Below, one piece after another: positions 9,108 through 19,689 of a stretch of 64,000 nt of DNA; within the stretch, counting starts at the first letter, position 1; each line of letters begins with the position of its first letter. Under the pieces are notes generated by a model. That model was given only the letters and a program-made list of their open reading frames with translations. It was not told where the DNA came from and made no database searches. Origin of the DNA: Chryseobacterium sp. CH25 (GTDB lineage Bacteria; Bacteroidota; Bacteroidia; Flavobacteriales; Weeksellaceae); assembly GCF_004119455.1 (NCBI RefSeq), contig NZ_NRQT01000002.1, positions 255,501 through 319,500 on the forward strand, in the 5' to 3' direction. The position numbers and the translations under genes are program-made.

Positions 9108-9136
9108 CCGCCGCCACAGAGAATCTGTGGCGGCGG
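9108..9136. terminator. Strong intrinsic terminator
   Basis: A perfect 13-base-pair stem (CCGCCGCCACAGA with TCTGTGGCGGCGG) around a GAA loop, followed by TTTCTTTAT. It lies between the convergent small-protein and MFS genes. Confidence 0.9.
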
Positions 9137-9158
9137 TTTCTTTATAGAGTTTATAAAA

Positions 9159-10451
9159 TTAATCTTTATCCAACGTTGAGGTTTTCTTGGTATCCTTCAT
9201 TCCGATATATACCACAAGAGAAAACAAAATGCAGCCTGTAATATACCAATAGAAATATTCTTCAGAACCGATTTTTTTAAACCAAAGGGCAATATATTCT
9301 GCAGTTCCACCAAAAACAGCCACTGTAATAGCATAGGGAAGACCCACACCAAGAGCTCTGATCTCGGCCGGAAAAAGCTCAGCTTTTACCACTGCATTAA
9401 TAGAAGTATAACCACTCACAATGATAAGGGCAGCCATAATAAGAAAAAAGGCAGCCCACATTGAGGTTGTGGTACTGAGTGCAGTGAGAAGCGGAACTGT
9501 ACATAAAGTTCCCAGAACTCCAAATCCCAAAAGAAGCGGTCTTCTTCCAATCCTGTCCGATAATCCGCCAAATACAGGCTGCAGACAGGCAAATATAAAT
9601 AAGGAGATAAAAGAAATAAGAGTAGATTCTTCCTTGGTAAGATGTACCGTATTCACCAGGAATTTTTGCATATAAGTGGTATAGGTATAGAAGGCAAGTG
9701 TTCCTCCTAAAGTAAGACCTACCACGGTCAGTAAAGCTTTTGGGTGCTTCAGAAGTTCTTTTACCGTTCCTTTCTTTTTTTCATTAACCTCTTTTTTATT
9801 TTCAAAAGCTTCTGTTTCATGGAGATTAGCCCGCAGATACAGAGCAATAATAGAAAGCATGGCACCAATCACAAAAGGGATTCGCCAGCCCCAGGTTTCC
9901 AGCTGAGTTTCTGTTAATAATAATTTCTGCAGAATAAGTTGAATTCCTAAGGCAATAAGCTGCCCACCAATCAACGTTACATACTGAAAGCTGGAATAGA
10001 ATCCTCTTCTGTCCTGTGTTGCCATTTCACTGAGATAAGTAGCAGAAACGCCATATTCTCCACCCACGCTTAATCCCTGAAGTAATCTGGCAAGCAGTAG
10101 TAGGGCGGGTGCAAAAATTCCTATAGATTTATAGGTGGGGGTAAGAGCAATAAGAAGAGATCCAAAAGACATCAACAGTACAGATAATGTCATTGCCCTT
10201 TTTCTTCCGATCTTATCGGCGATACTCCCGAACATCCATCCGCCAATAGGACGCATAAGAAATCCAACAGCAAAGATGCCTGCAGTATTCATCAACTGTG
10301 CATTCAGGTCAGAATCCGGGAAAAAAGAATGAGAAAAATAAATGGCAAAAGCTGCATAGGCATACCAGTCATACCATTCTACAAGATTTCCGATGGAACC
10401 ACCTATAATAGCTTTTATTCTTTGGCCTGTGGTAATGGAAGATGAATTCAT
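9159..10451 (-). CDS. MFS transporter, metabolite:H+ symporter (MHS) type
   Basis: A 430-residue, 12-helix major facilitator. Loop 2-3 has the MFS motif ADKIGRKRAM, and the mirrored loop 8-9 has SDRIGRRPLL. The N-terminus (GNLVEWYDWYAYAAFAIYF) and the sequence GGEYGVSATYLSEMA are typical of the ProP/KgtP/ShiA branch, which imports organic acids or compatible solutes with protons. The exact substrate cannot be read from sequence. It is monocistronic, with a terminator just downstream. Confidence 0.9.
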   Translation of the reverse strand: MNSSSITTGQRIKAIIGGSIGNLVEWYDWYAYAAFAIYFSHSFFPDSDLNAQLMNTAGIFAVGFLMRPIGGWMFGSIADKIGRKRAMTLSVLLMSFGSLLIALTPTYKSIGIFAPALLLLARLLQGLSVGGEYGVSATYLSEMATQDRRGFYSSFQYVTLIGGQLIALGIQLILQKLLLTETQLETWGWRIPFVIGAMLSIIALYLRANLHETEAFENKKEVNEKKKGTVKELLKHPKALLTVVGLTLGGTLAFYTYTTYMQKFLVNTVHLTKEESTLISFISLFIFACLQPVFGGLSDRIGRRPLLLGFGVLGTLCTVPLLTALSTTTSMWAAFFLIMAALIIVSGYTSINAVVKAELFPAEIRALGVGLPYAITVAVFGGTAEYIALWFKKIGSEEYFYWYITGCILFSLVVYIGMKDTKKTSTLDKD

Positions 10452-10619
10452 AAATCAATTATATTGTAAGGCTCAAGATACAAATTCTGGTGATTTCTCA
10501 TTTATTGGAAACTGAAGATAAATATTTTCAGTTGATGAATATTATTTGGGCATAACGAATAACAATGAATATAAAACCATATATCATTGTTTGTTTATAT
10601 TGAAGGTTAGTTTGAGGTG

Positions 10620-11372
10620 TTAAAATCTATACCCCAAAGAAAGTCCGCTTCTGAAACCGGCCCATGGCCCGTCCACTCTTATTTTGGCTCCGTTAGAATT
10701 GGTTTCTACAGTATATTTTACAAACGGAATATCCAGATTTTCGATCTCTTTTTTTAACTGTGCCTGCATATCCGGAGTGAGAACATAATCTGAGGTCATT
10801 GTAAAATCCCCTTTTCCACTTCCGTAATGAGCGCCTGCAATCCAGAAATCCAGGACCAGATTTTGACTTCGGGTAAGGAAAAACTGTACACCTACCATAA
10901 GCCCGCCACTATTTCCTTTTGTATCTCCCTGTCCTTTTAATGGGATTTGATAAGTAATACCATTCGGACCGTTATAATCATAATAAAAATCAAAGGTATT
11001 GGAAGAAACATCAGAATATCGGTAATAAGGAGCAAAATAGAATCCTTTTCCATAACCTTTTCCAATATAAAATCTGGGTTCAATGGTGAAATTGGTGGCT
11101 TTTACCCTTAGGTTTTCAAATCTTTTTTCATCTTTATCTTTCAGGAAAGCGTTGATAAAGGGTACTTTTCCTTCCGGCATGGTCCCAAAACCAATATTAA
11201 GAGAAAGCCATTGGTTAAATGCGCGTTCGTAAGACAGGTTGATATTCCTGAATGCGTAAGCGGTAACATTCGTCTTGATGATATTCATCTTCTCCGAAGA
11301 AACGGTTGAGGTTTCCTGTGCTTCCACTGTAGAAAACAGAAGACATGGGATGAACAGAATTGCTTTTTTCAT
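10620..11372 (-). CDS. Outer-membrane beta-barrel protein, DUF3575-like
   Basis: A 250-residue exported protein. It has a signal peptide (MKKAILFIPCLLFSTVEAQ), then alternating strands such as NINLSYERAFNQWLSLNIGFG, and ends in the barrel signature GLSLGYRF with a C-terminal Phe. This pattern fits a small outer-membrane barrel of the DUF3575 group. It stands alone between the MFS gene and the divergent TonB-type receptor gene. No ligand can be inferred. Confidence 0.8.
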   Translation of the reverse strand: MKKAILFIPCLLFSTVEAQETSTVSSEKMNIIKTNVTAYAFRNINLSYERAFNQWLSLNIGFGTMPEGKVPFINAFLKDKDEKRFENLRVKATNFTIEPRFYIGKGYGKGFYFAPYYRYSDVSSNTFDFYYDYNGPNGITYQIPLKGQGDTKGNSGGLMVGVQFFLTRSQNLVLDFWIAGAHYGSGKGDFTMTSDYVLTPDMQAQLKKEIENLDIPFVKYTVETNSNGAKIRVDGPWAGFRSGLSLGYRF

Positions 11373-11552
11373 AATCTTATATTTTGCAGTGTAAAAATAG
11401 CAGCAAAAAACAGGCTGAATTTAACATAATAATTTTATTTAAAGAAAAAAACATTCAAATTATTACTGATGATGGTACTTTTTTATTTTAAAAATAAAGA
11501 TAATGTAATGGATTTCAAGAATAGATTGTCCTAAAAGTATAATCCATCTGAC

Positions 11553-13636
11553 ATGAAAAAAACAATATATGCCATTTGCTTTCTTTGTGGAACCTTTGTC
11601 TTTTCGCAGGAAGCAAAAAAGATACGGTGAGCACCTCCGAAACGAAAGAGCTTCAGGAAATCATTGTAAAAGCACAACGTAAAAAGCAGTTTGCTGATAA
11701 GGCAGTGTATACTTTTGATAAAGAAGCCCTGGAAAGAGCCCGGTATGCAAAAGATTTATTGGGTACGCTTCCGGAACTGCAGCTGGATCCGGTGTCCAAT
11801 ACCATTACAAGTACAAAAGGAGGTACTGCTTTATTTCTGATTAATGGAGTTGAAGCTACAGACATGCAGATCAGAAGTGTTGCTCCTAGTGAAGTAGTGA
11901 AAGTGGAGTACTATGATATTCCGCCAGCAAGATGGGCAACCAGGGCAGATATTGTAGTGAATATTCTTACAAGATCTACTGAAACAGGATATGTTTTTGG
12001 TGCTGAAGGATCATCAGCATTGAATACCGGTTTTGTTAACGCATCTGCTTATGCTAATTACACAAAAGGTAAAAATGATATTGGGCTGGAATATTCTATT
12101 AATTTAAGAGATTACACAGACAGAAGGGTAAACAGTGTATATGATTATCACCTGGATGGACAGCATTACCGGTCTAATGAGGATAGAAAAGATCATTTCG
12201 GATATACTTTCCAAGCTGTAGCATTACGTTATACCCGTTTAGTCCCTGATGATTATGCTTTTCAGGTAAAATTAAATATGAATATTTTCAACCGTTTTTC
12301 AAAAGGGGCAGGACAAAGTATTTTTACGGTAGACAATACTGCTGAAGAGCACAGTATGTTTAAAAATAACGGTTCGGATTATGTCACACCGAAACTGGAT
12401 CTTTATTATTCTAAAAAAATAGGAACGAAAGATGAGCTGAGTATTAATGCTGTAGGTTCTGATTATACTACCTATTCTTCAGAAACAGCTAAAGAATGGG
12501 TGACCGGATCTGGTCTTTCTGTATATGATAATGATATGATTTTGAAAGCAAAGCAGACAAGTTTTGTCGGGGAGCTGGCCCATACTCATGATTTTACAGC
12601 CGGGAAACTTTCTTCAGGATATCGTATCTCAAATTCTTCAATATCCAATGATCTGAATAACCTTTCCGGATATTCTCAGTATAAGGTTACTTATCTGGAG
12701 CAATATCTATACAGTGAATTTGCAGGGAAAATAGATAAGTTCAGCTATCGTATCGGGGTAGGTCTTACGAATATTCATAACAAAAGTGCAGAAAATACTT
12801 TTGATGAATGGTCTTTTACTCCAAAAGTAGTGTTGGCGTATCAACTTAAAAATAATCAAAGTCTCCGCTTTACAAGCAGCTATAAACCTATAAGTCCGGT
12901 GAGCAGTGCTCTCAGCAGTAATGTGGTGCAGCTGGCACCCAATATTGTACAGAAAGGAAATCCATTTCTTTCCTCTCAGCAGAAATGGACCAATAATTTA
13001 ACTTATTCATTGAACAACAAGTATTTTGATTTTAATTTGAATGTATTCTATTCTTATACAGATCGGGTAATCAACCAGTACTATATTTTGGATCATACTT
13101 TTGGTGGATATGCACTGACTTATGAAAACGGGCAGTATTCTCAGCAGGGTGGAGCTTTTATTTCTGGTTCTTATAAGCCTTTCGGAAATAATCTTCTGGT
13201 GATAAAGGCGAATTTAGCGCCTACTTTCGAAATGGTAAAAACAAGTACAGGTGAGGTGATTAGAAATAATTACTTTGGAAATTATTTTGTGCTGTCTTCG
13301 GAATATAAAAATTTCTCAGCACAGTATCAGTTCAATATCCCAACATATAGTCTCAACGGAGCTTTTCTGAATACCAACGAAAATCAGAATAATATTTTTA
13401 TCCGCTATAAACATAAAAACGTTACTTTTTCTACAGGAATGTACTGGATAGGGATGCCCTCTGAATATAAAACGAAAAGTCTATCAGAAAGCTTAGTAGA
13501 CTATAGGCTTCATACACAGATTATGAATAATAAATCAATGTTTATACTGGGGATAAGCTATGATTTTTCTAAAGGAAAGAAAACCGAACTCCAGAAAAAA
13601 CTGAATAATGATACCGCTCCGGCAGCCACTTTTTAG
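11553..13636 (+). CDS. TonB-dependent receptor-like outer-membrane barrel protein (frameshift in signal-peptide region)
   Basis: An outer-membrane barrel with a plug-like N-terminus (about residues 30-140, LQEIIVKAQRKK then a plug-like stretch with IVVNILTR) and a long barrel domain. The ATG at 11553 opens a clear signal peptide (MKKTIYAICFLCGTFVFSQ), but that frame stops 26 codons on. One extra A in the six-A run at 11615-11620 joins it to the main frame and gives 694 residues. A start inside the main frame at 11576 would give a protein without a signal peptide, so it is unlikely. It lacks the carboxypeptidase-like repeat of SusC proteins. The substrate is unknown. Confidence 0.85.
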
Positions 13637-13680
13637 AAGGCTGGAAGATACTTCAGGTATACTTTAACCTCTACTCAGAA

Positions 13681-13712
13681 AAAAACTCGTTCATCTGTTT
13701 GAACGAGTTTTT
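13681..13712. terminator. Bidirectional intrinsic terminator
   Basis: AAAAACTCGTTCA pairs with TGAACGAGTTTTT around a six-base loop, between the convergent receptor and T9SS-cargo genes. Confidence 0.88.
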
Positions 13713-13718
13713 TATAAT

Positions 13719-14717
13719 TTATTTCTTGATGAATTTTATATTCTTTTTGGTCTCGGAATTTTTTCCACTGACTTCAATAAAATAAGCTGCTGGTGGGAGA
13801 TCAGAAATCTGTATGTTTCCTGAATTGAGATCTGCTGTTTTAATAAGTTTTCCGTCCAGACTATAAATATTCGCTTTTGAATAGCCTTCTGTAGTTCCTT
13901 TAAATCCAATAAAATCCTGAGCCGGATTAGGATATACACTGAAGTTTTCTTTTTTAACAGTATTACTTACGGCCAGTGTTGCAACATTCAATGCTACCGC
14001 ACTTGTAGTAGTCTGGTTGATGCCCAGTGCAGGTACCGAAAGATTTACTGTAGTGGAGCTAAGCAGTGGATATCTGTGGCTGGCATCATAATAGGAATAT
14101 GCTGTATTGGTTACAGAACCTAAAGGATTGGAAAAGGTTACATCAGTTGGTAAATGTAAATTGAAATTCTGTACAAATTTTACTCTAAGAACATTATTGT
14201 AAGTCTGGCCGTTAAGAATTAATGTTCCGTAGGCATCAGCTTGGGTAGATGTAGTTCCTACGCATATTCCGCTGGCTAAAGAAGCAGAGAATGTTCCTTT
14301 GGCAGTGTCAGTCTGAGCAGGTCCGAAGGTCGTAGGATAATTAATATAAGTACCATTATCCATACTTAAATTAAGGGTGACCTGTGGGTTGATGACTCCT
14401 GTAATTTCAAGCTTTGTAGAAGAAGCTTTATAAAATATAGTATTGGTTCCGTCAGTCATTTTAATAGTAGATCCAGGGAAAGTACTGATTTCAACAGCAG
14501 AAGGAGTTGTATAGCTCATTGGCAGAGCACTTCCTAGTGTAAGGCTGTTGTTTGAAAATGTTGCATTTGCTCCGGTTGCAGAGTTGTCTACAGTTCCGGT
14601 AATAAGTTTGTTATCCACCACATCATTAACAAGTGGATCATGGGATGCTTTTGTAAGTGTAATCTGAGCTGAAAACATTGCAGAAGTTCCCAACAGAAGA
14701 AGGATAGATTTTTTCAT
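13719..14717 (-). CDS. Secreted T9SS-sorted protein of unknown function
   Basis: A 332-residue secreted protein. The signal peptide MKKSILLLLGTSAMFSAQ is cut near residue 18. The central part is Thr/Ser/Asn-rich with many predicted strands. The last 75 residues form a classical T9SS type A sorting domain (FSVYPNPAQDFIGF ... NIYSLDGKLIK ... YFIEVSG ... KKNIKFIKK). I use the ATG at 14717; a TTG two codons earlier is also open. It should be exported across the outer membrane and attached to the surface or released. No enzymatic motif is visible. Confidence 0.88.
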   Translation of the reverse strand: MKKSILLLLGTSAMFSAQITLTKASHDPLVNDVVDNKLITGTVDNSATGANATFSNNSLTLGSALPMSYTTPSAVEISTFPGSTIKMTDGTNTIFYKASSTKLEITGVINPQVTLNLSMDNGTYINYPTTFGPAQTDTAKGTFSASLASGICVGTTSTQADAYGTLILNGQTYNNVLRVKFVQNFNLHLPTDVTFSNPLGSVTNTAYSYYDASHRYPLLSSTTVNLSVPALGINQTTTSAVALNVATLAVSNTVKKENFSVYPNPAQDFIGFKGTTEGYSKANIYSLDGKLIKTADLNSGNIQISDLPPAAYFIEVSGKNSETKKNIKFIKK

Positions 14718-14798
14718 GGCCAATTTTTTATTAAAGTTAATTAAAAAGATGAAACAATTTTATGTTAAATTGGGTTTTATGAAATAATAAAATTAAAA

Positions 14799-14823
14799 AG
14801 CCGCCCAACAACGTCAGGCGGCT
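14799..14823 (-). terminator. Terminator downstream of ribB
   Basis: AGCCGCC pairs with GGCGGCT across an 11-base loop. On the minus strand it is followed by a T-rich run, 26 bases after the ribB stop. Confidence 0.88.
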
Positions 14824-14849
14824 ATTTTGTGCATTAAATGGATGTAATT

Positions 14850-15497
14850 TTAGTTGCTCATAACCATTTTTCGGTAAGCATAAATGTCTTCAATTGTTAC
14901 TACACTCATCCCTTTTTTTAGTGCGAACTCTACAATTTCAGGAAGTCTTGCCATAGAACCGTCTTCATTGGTAAGTTCACAAAGTACAGCATCATCACCC
15001 AAATTAGCCATTTTTACAAGGTCTACACTGCCTTCTGTGTGGCCGCGTCTTGCAAAAACTCCATCTTTTCTGGCGATCAGAGGAAATACATGTCCCGGAC
15101 TTGCAATATGTTCAGCCATAGCATCTGCTGCAACAGCCGTTCTGATAGTTGTTACACGGTCTTTAGCTGAAACTCCGGATTCTACCCCTTCTCTGGCTTC
15201 AATAGAAATCGTAAACGCAGTTTGATTTTTTGAGTTGTTGTTTTCCACCATAGGACGCAGATTAAGATGCTTACTTTTTTCTTCGGAAATGCATAAGCAA
15301 ACAATACCGCTGCATTCGCGGATCAAAAGTGCCATATCCTGTTCTGTAATAGTGGAAGCGGGAAAGATGATGTCTCCTTCATTTTCACGGTTTTCATCGT
15401 CTACTAAAAGAATACCTTTTCCCTGTTGTAATGTTGAAAGTGCTTTTTCTACACGTTCTTTGGAGTTTGCTCCGAATTGTTCTAATAATTTTTCCAT
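14850..15497 (-). CDS. ribB: 3,4-dihydroxy-2-butanone 4-phosphate synthase RibB
   Basis: Makes 3,4-dihydroxy-2-butanone 4-phosphate from ribulose 5-phosphate for riboflavin synthesis. The 215-residue length matches a stand-alone RibB without the GTP cyclohydrolase II half. Visible family motifs are [11 protein letters not shown] (about 37-47), the conserved [25 protein letters not shown] (split here around Arg-Arg) and the C-terminal TIEDIYAYR. It is preceded by an FMN riboswitch, so FMN should repress it. Confidence 0.96.
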   Translation of the reverse strand: MEKLLEQFGANSKERVEKALSTLQQGKGILLVDDENRENEGDIIFPASTITEQDMALLIRECSGIVCLCISEEKSKHLNLRPMVENNNSKNQTAFTISIEAREGVESGVSAKDRVTTIRTAVAADAMAEHIASPGHVFPLIARKDGVFARRGHTEGSVDLVKMANLGDDAVLCELTNEDGSMARLPEIVEFALKKGMSVVTIEDIYAYRKMVMSN

Positions 15498-15592
15498 GTT
15501 ATTTTACTTTTAAAAGTTAAAATAGTCTTCGGTACATGGAAATGAAATACGATACCATAAGAGCCAATGAAGGATCTTACCGTATGTCTCAT

Positions 15593-15711
15593 TTTCTTCT
15601 CCCATCCAGACTTTAACTGTCGGTTTTGGAATTTCACCAAATCAGTCCCTTCATAAGAAAGGAGTCGCGGACTGTAACCGCCGGTAGGGAATTTCACCCT
15701 GCCCCGAAGAA
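15593..15711 (-). promoter_or_regulatory. FMN riboswitch (RFN element)
   Basis: On the minus strand the aptamer starts TTCTTCGGGGCAGGGTGAAA, continues with CTACCGGCGGT, AGTCCGCGA and TTGGTGAAATTCC, and closes with GTCTGGATGGGAGAAGA. These are the conserved RFN blocks in order. It lies about 95 bases before ribB. No clear terminator precedes ribB, so control could be at translation. Confidence 0.96.
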
Positions 15712-15913
15712 AACTTATACTAAGTTTTACTGTATGTATTAATTTAAATTTTTATTTCATTGAATACATTTAATGCACAAGCCGCTAATTTCGGGAGTTT
15801 TTTTGAAATGGAAAAGAATTTTTTGATTGGATTTAATACCGGATTGATCTTAAAATAAAAATCCACTCACAGATAGGAGTGGATTTACTATAATTTTTTA
15901 TGATGAATATATT

Positions 15914-16402
15914 TTATTGAATCTGTTTTAATTGTTCGTCATATAACCCTATTAATAAACTGTTTCCGTCTTTGTCTGTTTTAATTCCGCCATAGGCTGC
16001 TTTGCTGTATTTTTCAGCATGTCCTTCCTGGAAAAAGAAAGATTCTGCTCCGATATTAATGTTCCATTGATTGGGAGAAGAATACTTGATGAGGTATTCT
16101 CCGCTTTTCAGTGGAGTGGCTTCTTTTTGAAAACGGGCCCGCTGCGCAACACCATTTGAATCAAGTGTTACTACACAGTAACCACGTTTTGGAATCTTTT
16201 CAGCATTAATATTGTTAGAAATATCATATCGTAAGGTCATATAATCCCCCTGCATTAATGAACGGGGATCTACAGGGGCTAACTTTAATAAAATAGGCTG
16301 TCCATTCTTTAATAAAGTTTCTTTTTTAACTACAGAGTAATTAAAGTAGATCAATAAGAGGATAAGATTGAAAATGATGATAACCCATTTATATTTTTTC
16401 AT
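15914..16402 (-). CDS. GDYXXLXY domain protein
   Basis: A 162-residue membrane-anchored protein with one N-terminal hydrophobic helix (WVIIIFNLILLLIYFNYSV) and the family-defining GDYMTLRY near residue 52. The molecular function of the family is unknown. It overlaps the DUF4401 gene by 14 bases, and that gene overlaps the DUF2157 gene by 11. DUF2157, DUF4401 and GDYXXLXY proteins are regularly encoded together, which suggests one membrane complex. Confidence 0.9.
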   Translation of the reverse strand: MKKYKWVIIIFNLILLLIYFNYSVVKKETLLKNGQPILLKLAPVDPRSLMQGDYMTLRYDISNNINAEKIPKRGYCVVTLDSNGVAQRARFQKEATPLKSGEYLIKYSSPNQWNINIGAESFFFQEGHAEKYSKAAYGGIKTDKDGNSLLIGLYDEQLKQIQ

Positions 16403-17465
16403 GTGCTGTCAGTTTTTTGTGAGTAAAGAAATAGATCGCCAAAAAGATGATTCCTGATGTAAACAGAAGGATAGATTTGGTGAGTAAAGTAAAGTTAAGA
16501 TCATAGTAAAACCTTCCGATAAAACAGATCAAAGCAATAACTGCTAAAACAAATCCGGTTTTGTAGTTCACTAAAAAGCTTAGCAGAATAATAAGAATAG
16601 CTCCCGGTATGGTTGGTGTTAATACAGTAGGTAATAAAAATAAAACTGTGAGAACATACATAAGAATCTTATAAGTTGTATCAGTAACCTGTACTGTTCT
16701 GAACAGGTGAGATATCACATAAAGAATGGCTATAACAATAGCAACAGATGGGATTAAGCCATAGTAATACGCTCCATCTTCAACGCGAAAAAAAGATTTG
16801 AATCCAAAAACTGTGAGCGTAAATATGAATGAAAAAACCATTCCTGTCCGAACCGGATCATACAGTTTAGACAACATCTTGCTTTTGGTTATTATTTTTG
16901 ATTCTGACAAGAATAGAAAAGTAATGATGACTGCCTGAAGAATAATGACAGCACATGTAAGAGCAAAGGCATGATGAATTTCAGCAAATGCAAGTATACT
17001 TCCGTTGATAATTAATACAGAAATGAAGGAAAGAATATAGCTTTGGACCAGAAATAATACACTTAGGGCCAGGGCAATAAATACAGGGTAAATTGTATCA
17101 CCTTCTGTATAGAGAGCCATACCTAAAAGAGAGAAACCAGTAATGAAAAAGGAAACACTCAGGGTATCTACAATGGTTTTTCCTGATATTTTGCTGATAA
17201 AAGACGATCCTGTAATGCAGAGAACTCCGAATATTCCTGCTCCTATTTGTGAATCTAAAACCTGAACCATGAAAATAAACCCGAGAAAAGCAAGGCAGGC
17301 CATAATTCCACCAAAAATGGATAATATTTTAATCGCTAAAGATTGATGATTAATATTTTTTTCTTCATAAGCGGCTGTAATAGCTTCTTCATCAAAATGA
17401 ATCTCTCTGCCATCTACTGTATGAAGATGATCCATCAGTTCTTTTATATTTTCTTTATTTCTCAT
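16389..17465 (-). CDS. DUF4401 multi-pass membrane protein
   Basis: A 358-residue protein with a short charged N-terminus followed by about ten or more predicted membrane helices covering the rest of the chain. Its length, helix density and position between DUF2157 and GDYXXLXY genes identify it as DUF4401. Overlap with both neighbours implies translational coupling. The function is unknown. Confidence 0.85.
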   Translation of the reverse strand: MRNKENIKELMDHLHTVDGREIHFDEEAITAAYEEKNINHQSLAIKILSIFGGIMACLAFLGFIFMVQVLDSQIGAGIFGVLCITGSSFISKISGKTIVDTLSVSFFITGFSLLGMALYTEGDTIYPVFIALALSVLFLVQSYILSFISVLIINGSILAFAEIHHAFALTCAVIILQAVIITFLFLSESKIITKSKMLSKLYDPVRTGMVFSFIFTLTVFGFKSFFRVEDGAYYYGLIPSVAIVIAILYVISHLFRTVQVTDTTYKILMYVLTVLFLLPTVLTPTIPGAILIILLSFLVNYKTGFVLAVIALICFIGRFYYDLNFTLLTKSILLFTSGIIFLAIYFFTHKKLTAHEKI

Positions 17466-18423
17466 TTTTCCATTTTTTTTGAAGGTTCATCAGATTTTTA
17501 ATGATAAGGGTGATGCTAGCAATAACGAAAACGAATACTAACAAGAATATACCTTCATTTAATATATCTCCATTGTCACTTATTCTAAATAATAAAGAAC
17601 AGGTAATAATGACGAGACTTAAAGGAATAATGGCAAAATAAAAACTCTTTTTTGTTTTGAACCCATACCAGATCCCTAAAGTATAAGTGATAATACTGAG
17701 CGGAATTAAAAATGATAATAAAGTTTTGTGGCTGTCCACAAAATCAAGGCAAAGTCCAAATGTTGAAATGCTGACTACGGCCAGTGATAAAACATTGGTG
17801 AACCAATTAGGAATATTGAGTTTTTTATAATGAGAAAGTAGGATGGAGCCTATTAAAACAGCAGCATTAAGAACAAAAAGTAAAAGGAGAATAATGCTGT
17901 CATCCCAGTCTTTGGCCACTTGTTCCGAATAAAGAATCAGCGTAGTATTCATTAAAACCACATACAGAAGCCATAGAGGAGCAAAATCTGATATAATGAC
18001 CCAAAGCGTGATAAAAATAGTCCAGGCTAAAAAGAAATCATAAGCATCAGCGCCGGTTTGATAGATCTGCCCAAATACGGCAAACAAAACACCAACAAGT
18101 GCCGCTGCTCCGGTAAGGATAATGTTTCTGATGTTATTGTTAATCTTAGGAAGTAAAGCCAGACCTGTGGTTGCAATAATTAATGCTTCCGTTAATCCGA
18201 TTTTGGCGAATTTTGGTAATTCTGCCCAATTGTAGGCGAAGAAGAAAATAATTCCGGATACCGTAAATCCTATTCCCAGACTGATGAGGAATAGTTTAAG
18301 AAATTTTTGCCAGGCCTCTTTATTGTTGTAAATATTGTCTTTAAGAAGCATACTGACTTCCTGTTCGCTGAGGTTACTGTGCCTGCTAAGGATTTGAATA
18401 TCTTCCCGTTGTATTTTTTTCAT
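17455..18423 (-). CDS. DUF2157 multi-pass membrane protein
   Basis: A 322-residue protein. The N-terminal 40 residues are soluble (EDIQILSRHSNLSEQEVSMLL), followed by about ten membrane helices, including LFLISLGIGFTVSGIIFFFA near residue 45. This layout is typical of DUF2157. It is the first gene of the three-gene operon ending at 15914. The biochemical role of the family is not known. Confidence 0.87.
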   Translation of the reverse strand: MKKIQREDIQILSRHSNLSEQEVSMLLKDNIYNNKEAWQKFLKLFLISLGIGFTVSGIIFFFAYNWAELPKFAKIGLTEALIIATTGLALLPKINNNIRNIILTGAAALVGVLFAVFGQIYQTGADAYDFFLAWTIFITLWVIISDFAPLWLLYVVLMNTTLILYSEQVAKDWDDSIILLLLFVLNAAVLIGSILLSHYKKLNIPNWFTNVLSLAVVSISTFGLCLDFVDSHKTLLSFLIPLSIITYTLGIWYGFKTKKSFYFAIIPLSLVIITCSLLFRISDNGDILNEGIFLLVFVFVIASITLIIKNLMNLQKKWKNEK

Positions 18424-18469
18424 TTAGAATATGTAAAATATTGAATTATGACTAGCTAAAATTATTCCC

Positions 18470-18811
18470 TTAATATCTTTTCCATTTTTTTCCTTTGGCT
18501 AATTCATCTATCAGTTTATCCAGATATCGGATGTTTCTCATCAGTTCATCTTCTATTTCCTCTATGCGATATCCACAGATAACCCCTTTGATTAACGCAG
18601 CATTAGGATTCATTTTTGGAGCCTGTTCAAAAAAAGTTTTAAAATCAGTTCTCTTGTCTAGTTGTTCCTGAAGACTCTGTTCATCATAGCCGGTCAGCCA
18701 GTGAATAATTTCATGAACCTCAGATTTTGTACGTCCCTTTTTTTCTGCTTTTTGAATATAATGTGGATAAACACTGGCGAAAGCTGTGGCAAAGATTTTT
18801 GTATTCTGCAT
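18470..18811 (-). CDS. DUF2200 family protein
   Basis: A 113-residue cytoplasmic protein. The whole chain matches the DUF2200 pattern: [20 protein letters not shown] at the start, a central [12 protein letters not shown], and a C-terminal [13 protein letters not shown]. The family has no known function; HxxxHW might bind a ligand. It starts 11 bases after the alpha/beta hydrolase gene and is probably co-transcribed with it. Confidence 0.9.
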   Translation of the reverse strand: MQNTKIFATAFASVYPHYIQKAEKKGRTKSEVHEIIHWLTGYDEQSLQEQLDKRTDFKTFFEQAPKMNPNAALIKGVICGYRIEEIEDELMRNIRYLDKLIDELAKGKKWKRY

Positions 18812-18822
18812 CGCTTTTTTAT

Positions 18823-19599
18823 TTAGCTTAACCTTTTTAAAACATCTCCGAGAATAGTATTGAATTCTTCAGGTTTTTCAAGCATAGGATAATGACCAAC
18901 ACCTGTAATGGTTACATAATCATAATCTTTTAAATACTTTCGGTTACCTTCAAGATTGGTAGGAGAAGCATCCGAGTTAATGGCTATTACCGGAATTTGA
19001 ACTTGCATAGCAATACTTTTGAAATCGGTTTCGTATAAAGGTTTCAGTGCATTGATCGCTTTTTCCGGTTCATTTTGAAGAAACTCTTTTTGTATTCTTT
19101 CTGTTACTGAAACAGGTGTTTGTTCTGCAAAAAGATATTGAGGAAGAATATTTTCTACTGCGTTTTTAAAATCAGAACGGTACATGGATAATATCTGCTC
19201 TACCTGTTCATCATTAAAAGATTCATCCAGATCTTTTAAGGTGTCTATCAAAACCAAAGCTTTTACTTTTGGAATCTTTAAAGAAGCTTCAAGAACATAA
19301 GCACCGGACATTGAATGTCCCACAAGAATTATATCCTGAGATTCTAGAGCGTTGGCTACGGCTTTTATATCGTCTGCATATTGAGAACTTGTCCAGTTCT
19401 CTCTGGAAGAATCAGATTTTCCGTGTCCGGCAAGATCTATTTGTATAACATGGTAATTGTGGTTGAAATATTTCTGTTGGTCATTCCACCACTCAGTGTT
19501 TCCAAGCCAGCCATGGACCAGAATGATTGCTGTATTTCCGTTTCCGGATTCTTTATAATGAATTTTTTGGCCATCTGAAGAGACTGTAAATTTTTCCAT
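18823..19599 (-). CDS. Alpha/beta hydrolase
   Basis: A 258-residue cytoplasmic hydrolase without a signal peptide. The oxyanion segment VHGWLGN lies near residue 28, the nucleophile elbow GHSMSGA near 94-100, and the catalytic His in [14 protein letters not shown] near 236. These are typical of the esterase/haloperoxidase branch. Its Ser and His are in place, so it should be active, but the substrate is unknown. Confidence 0.88.
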   Translation of the reverse strand: MEKFTVSSDGQKIHYKESGNGNTAIILVHGWLGNTEWWNDQQKYFNHNYHVIQIDLAGHGKSDSSRENWTSSQYADDIKAVANALESQDIILVGHSMSGAYVLEASLKIPKVKALVLIDTLKDLDESFNDEQVEQILSMYRSDFKNAVENILPQYLFAEQTPVSVTERIQKEFLQNEPEKAINALKPLYETDFKSIAMQVQIPVIAINSDASPTNLEGNRKYLKDYDYVTITGVGHYPMLEKPEEFNTILGDVLKRLS

Positions 19600-19689
19600 A
19601 GAAACTTTATTTTTTGGTGTGTAACTTTAAGCAAACTAAGGTACGAAAAGCCTTTAGAAGGTGAAATGGTTGTTTCTGGGGAGTTTATT

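Noticed and set aside
11576..13636. Receptor gene starting at 11576
   Set aside because: That start lacks a signal peptide, whereas the ATG at 11553 gives one after a single-base repair.
15482..15697. 71-residue minus-strand ORF upstream of ribB
   Set aside because: It runs through the conserved FMN aptamer blocks, which explain the sequence fully.
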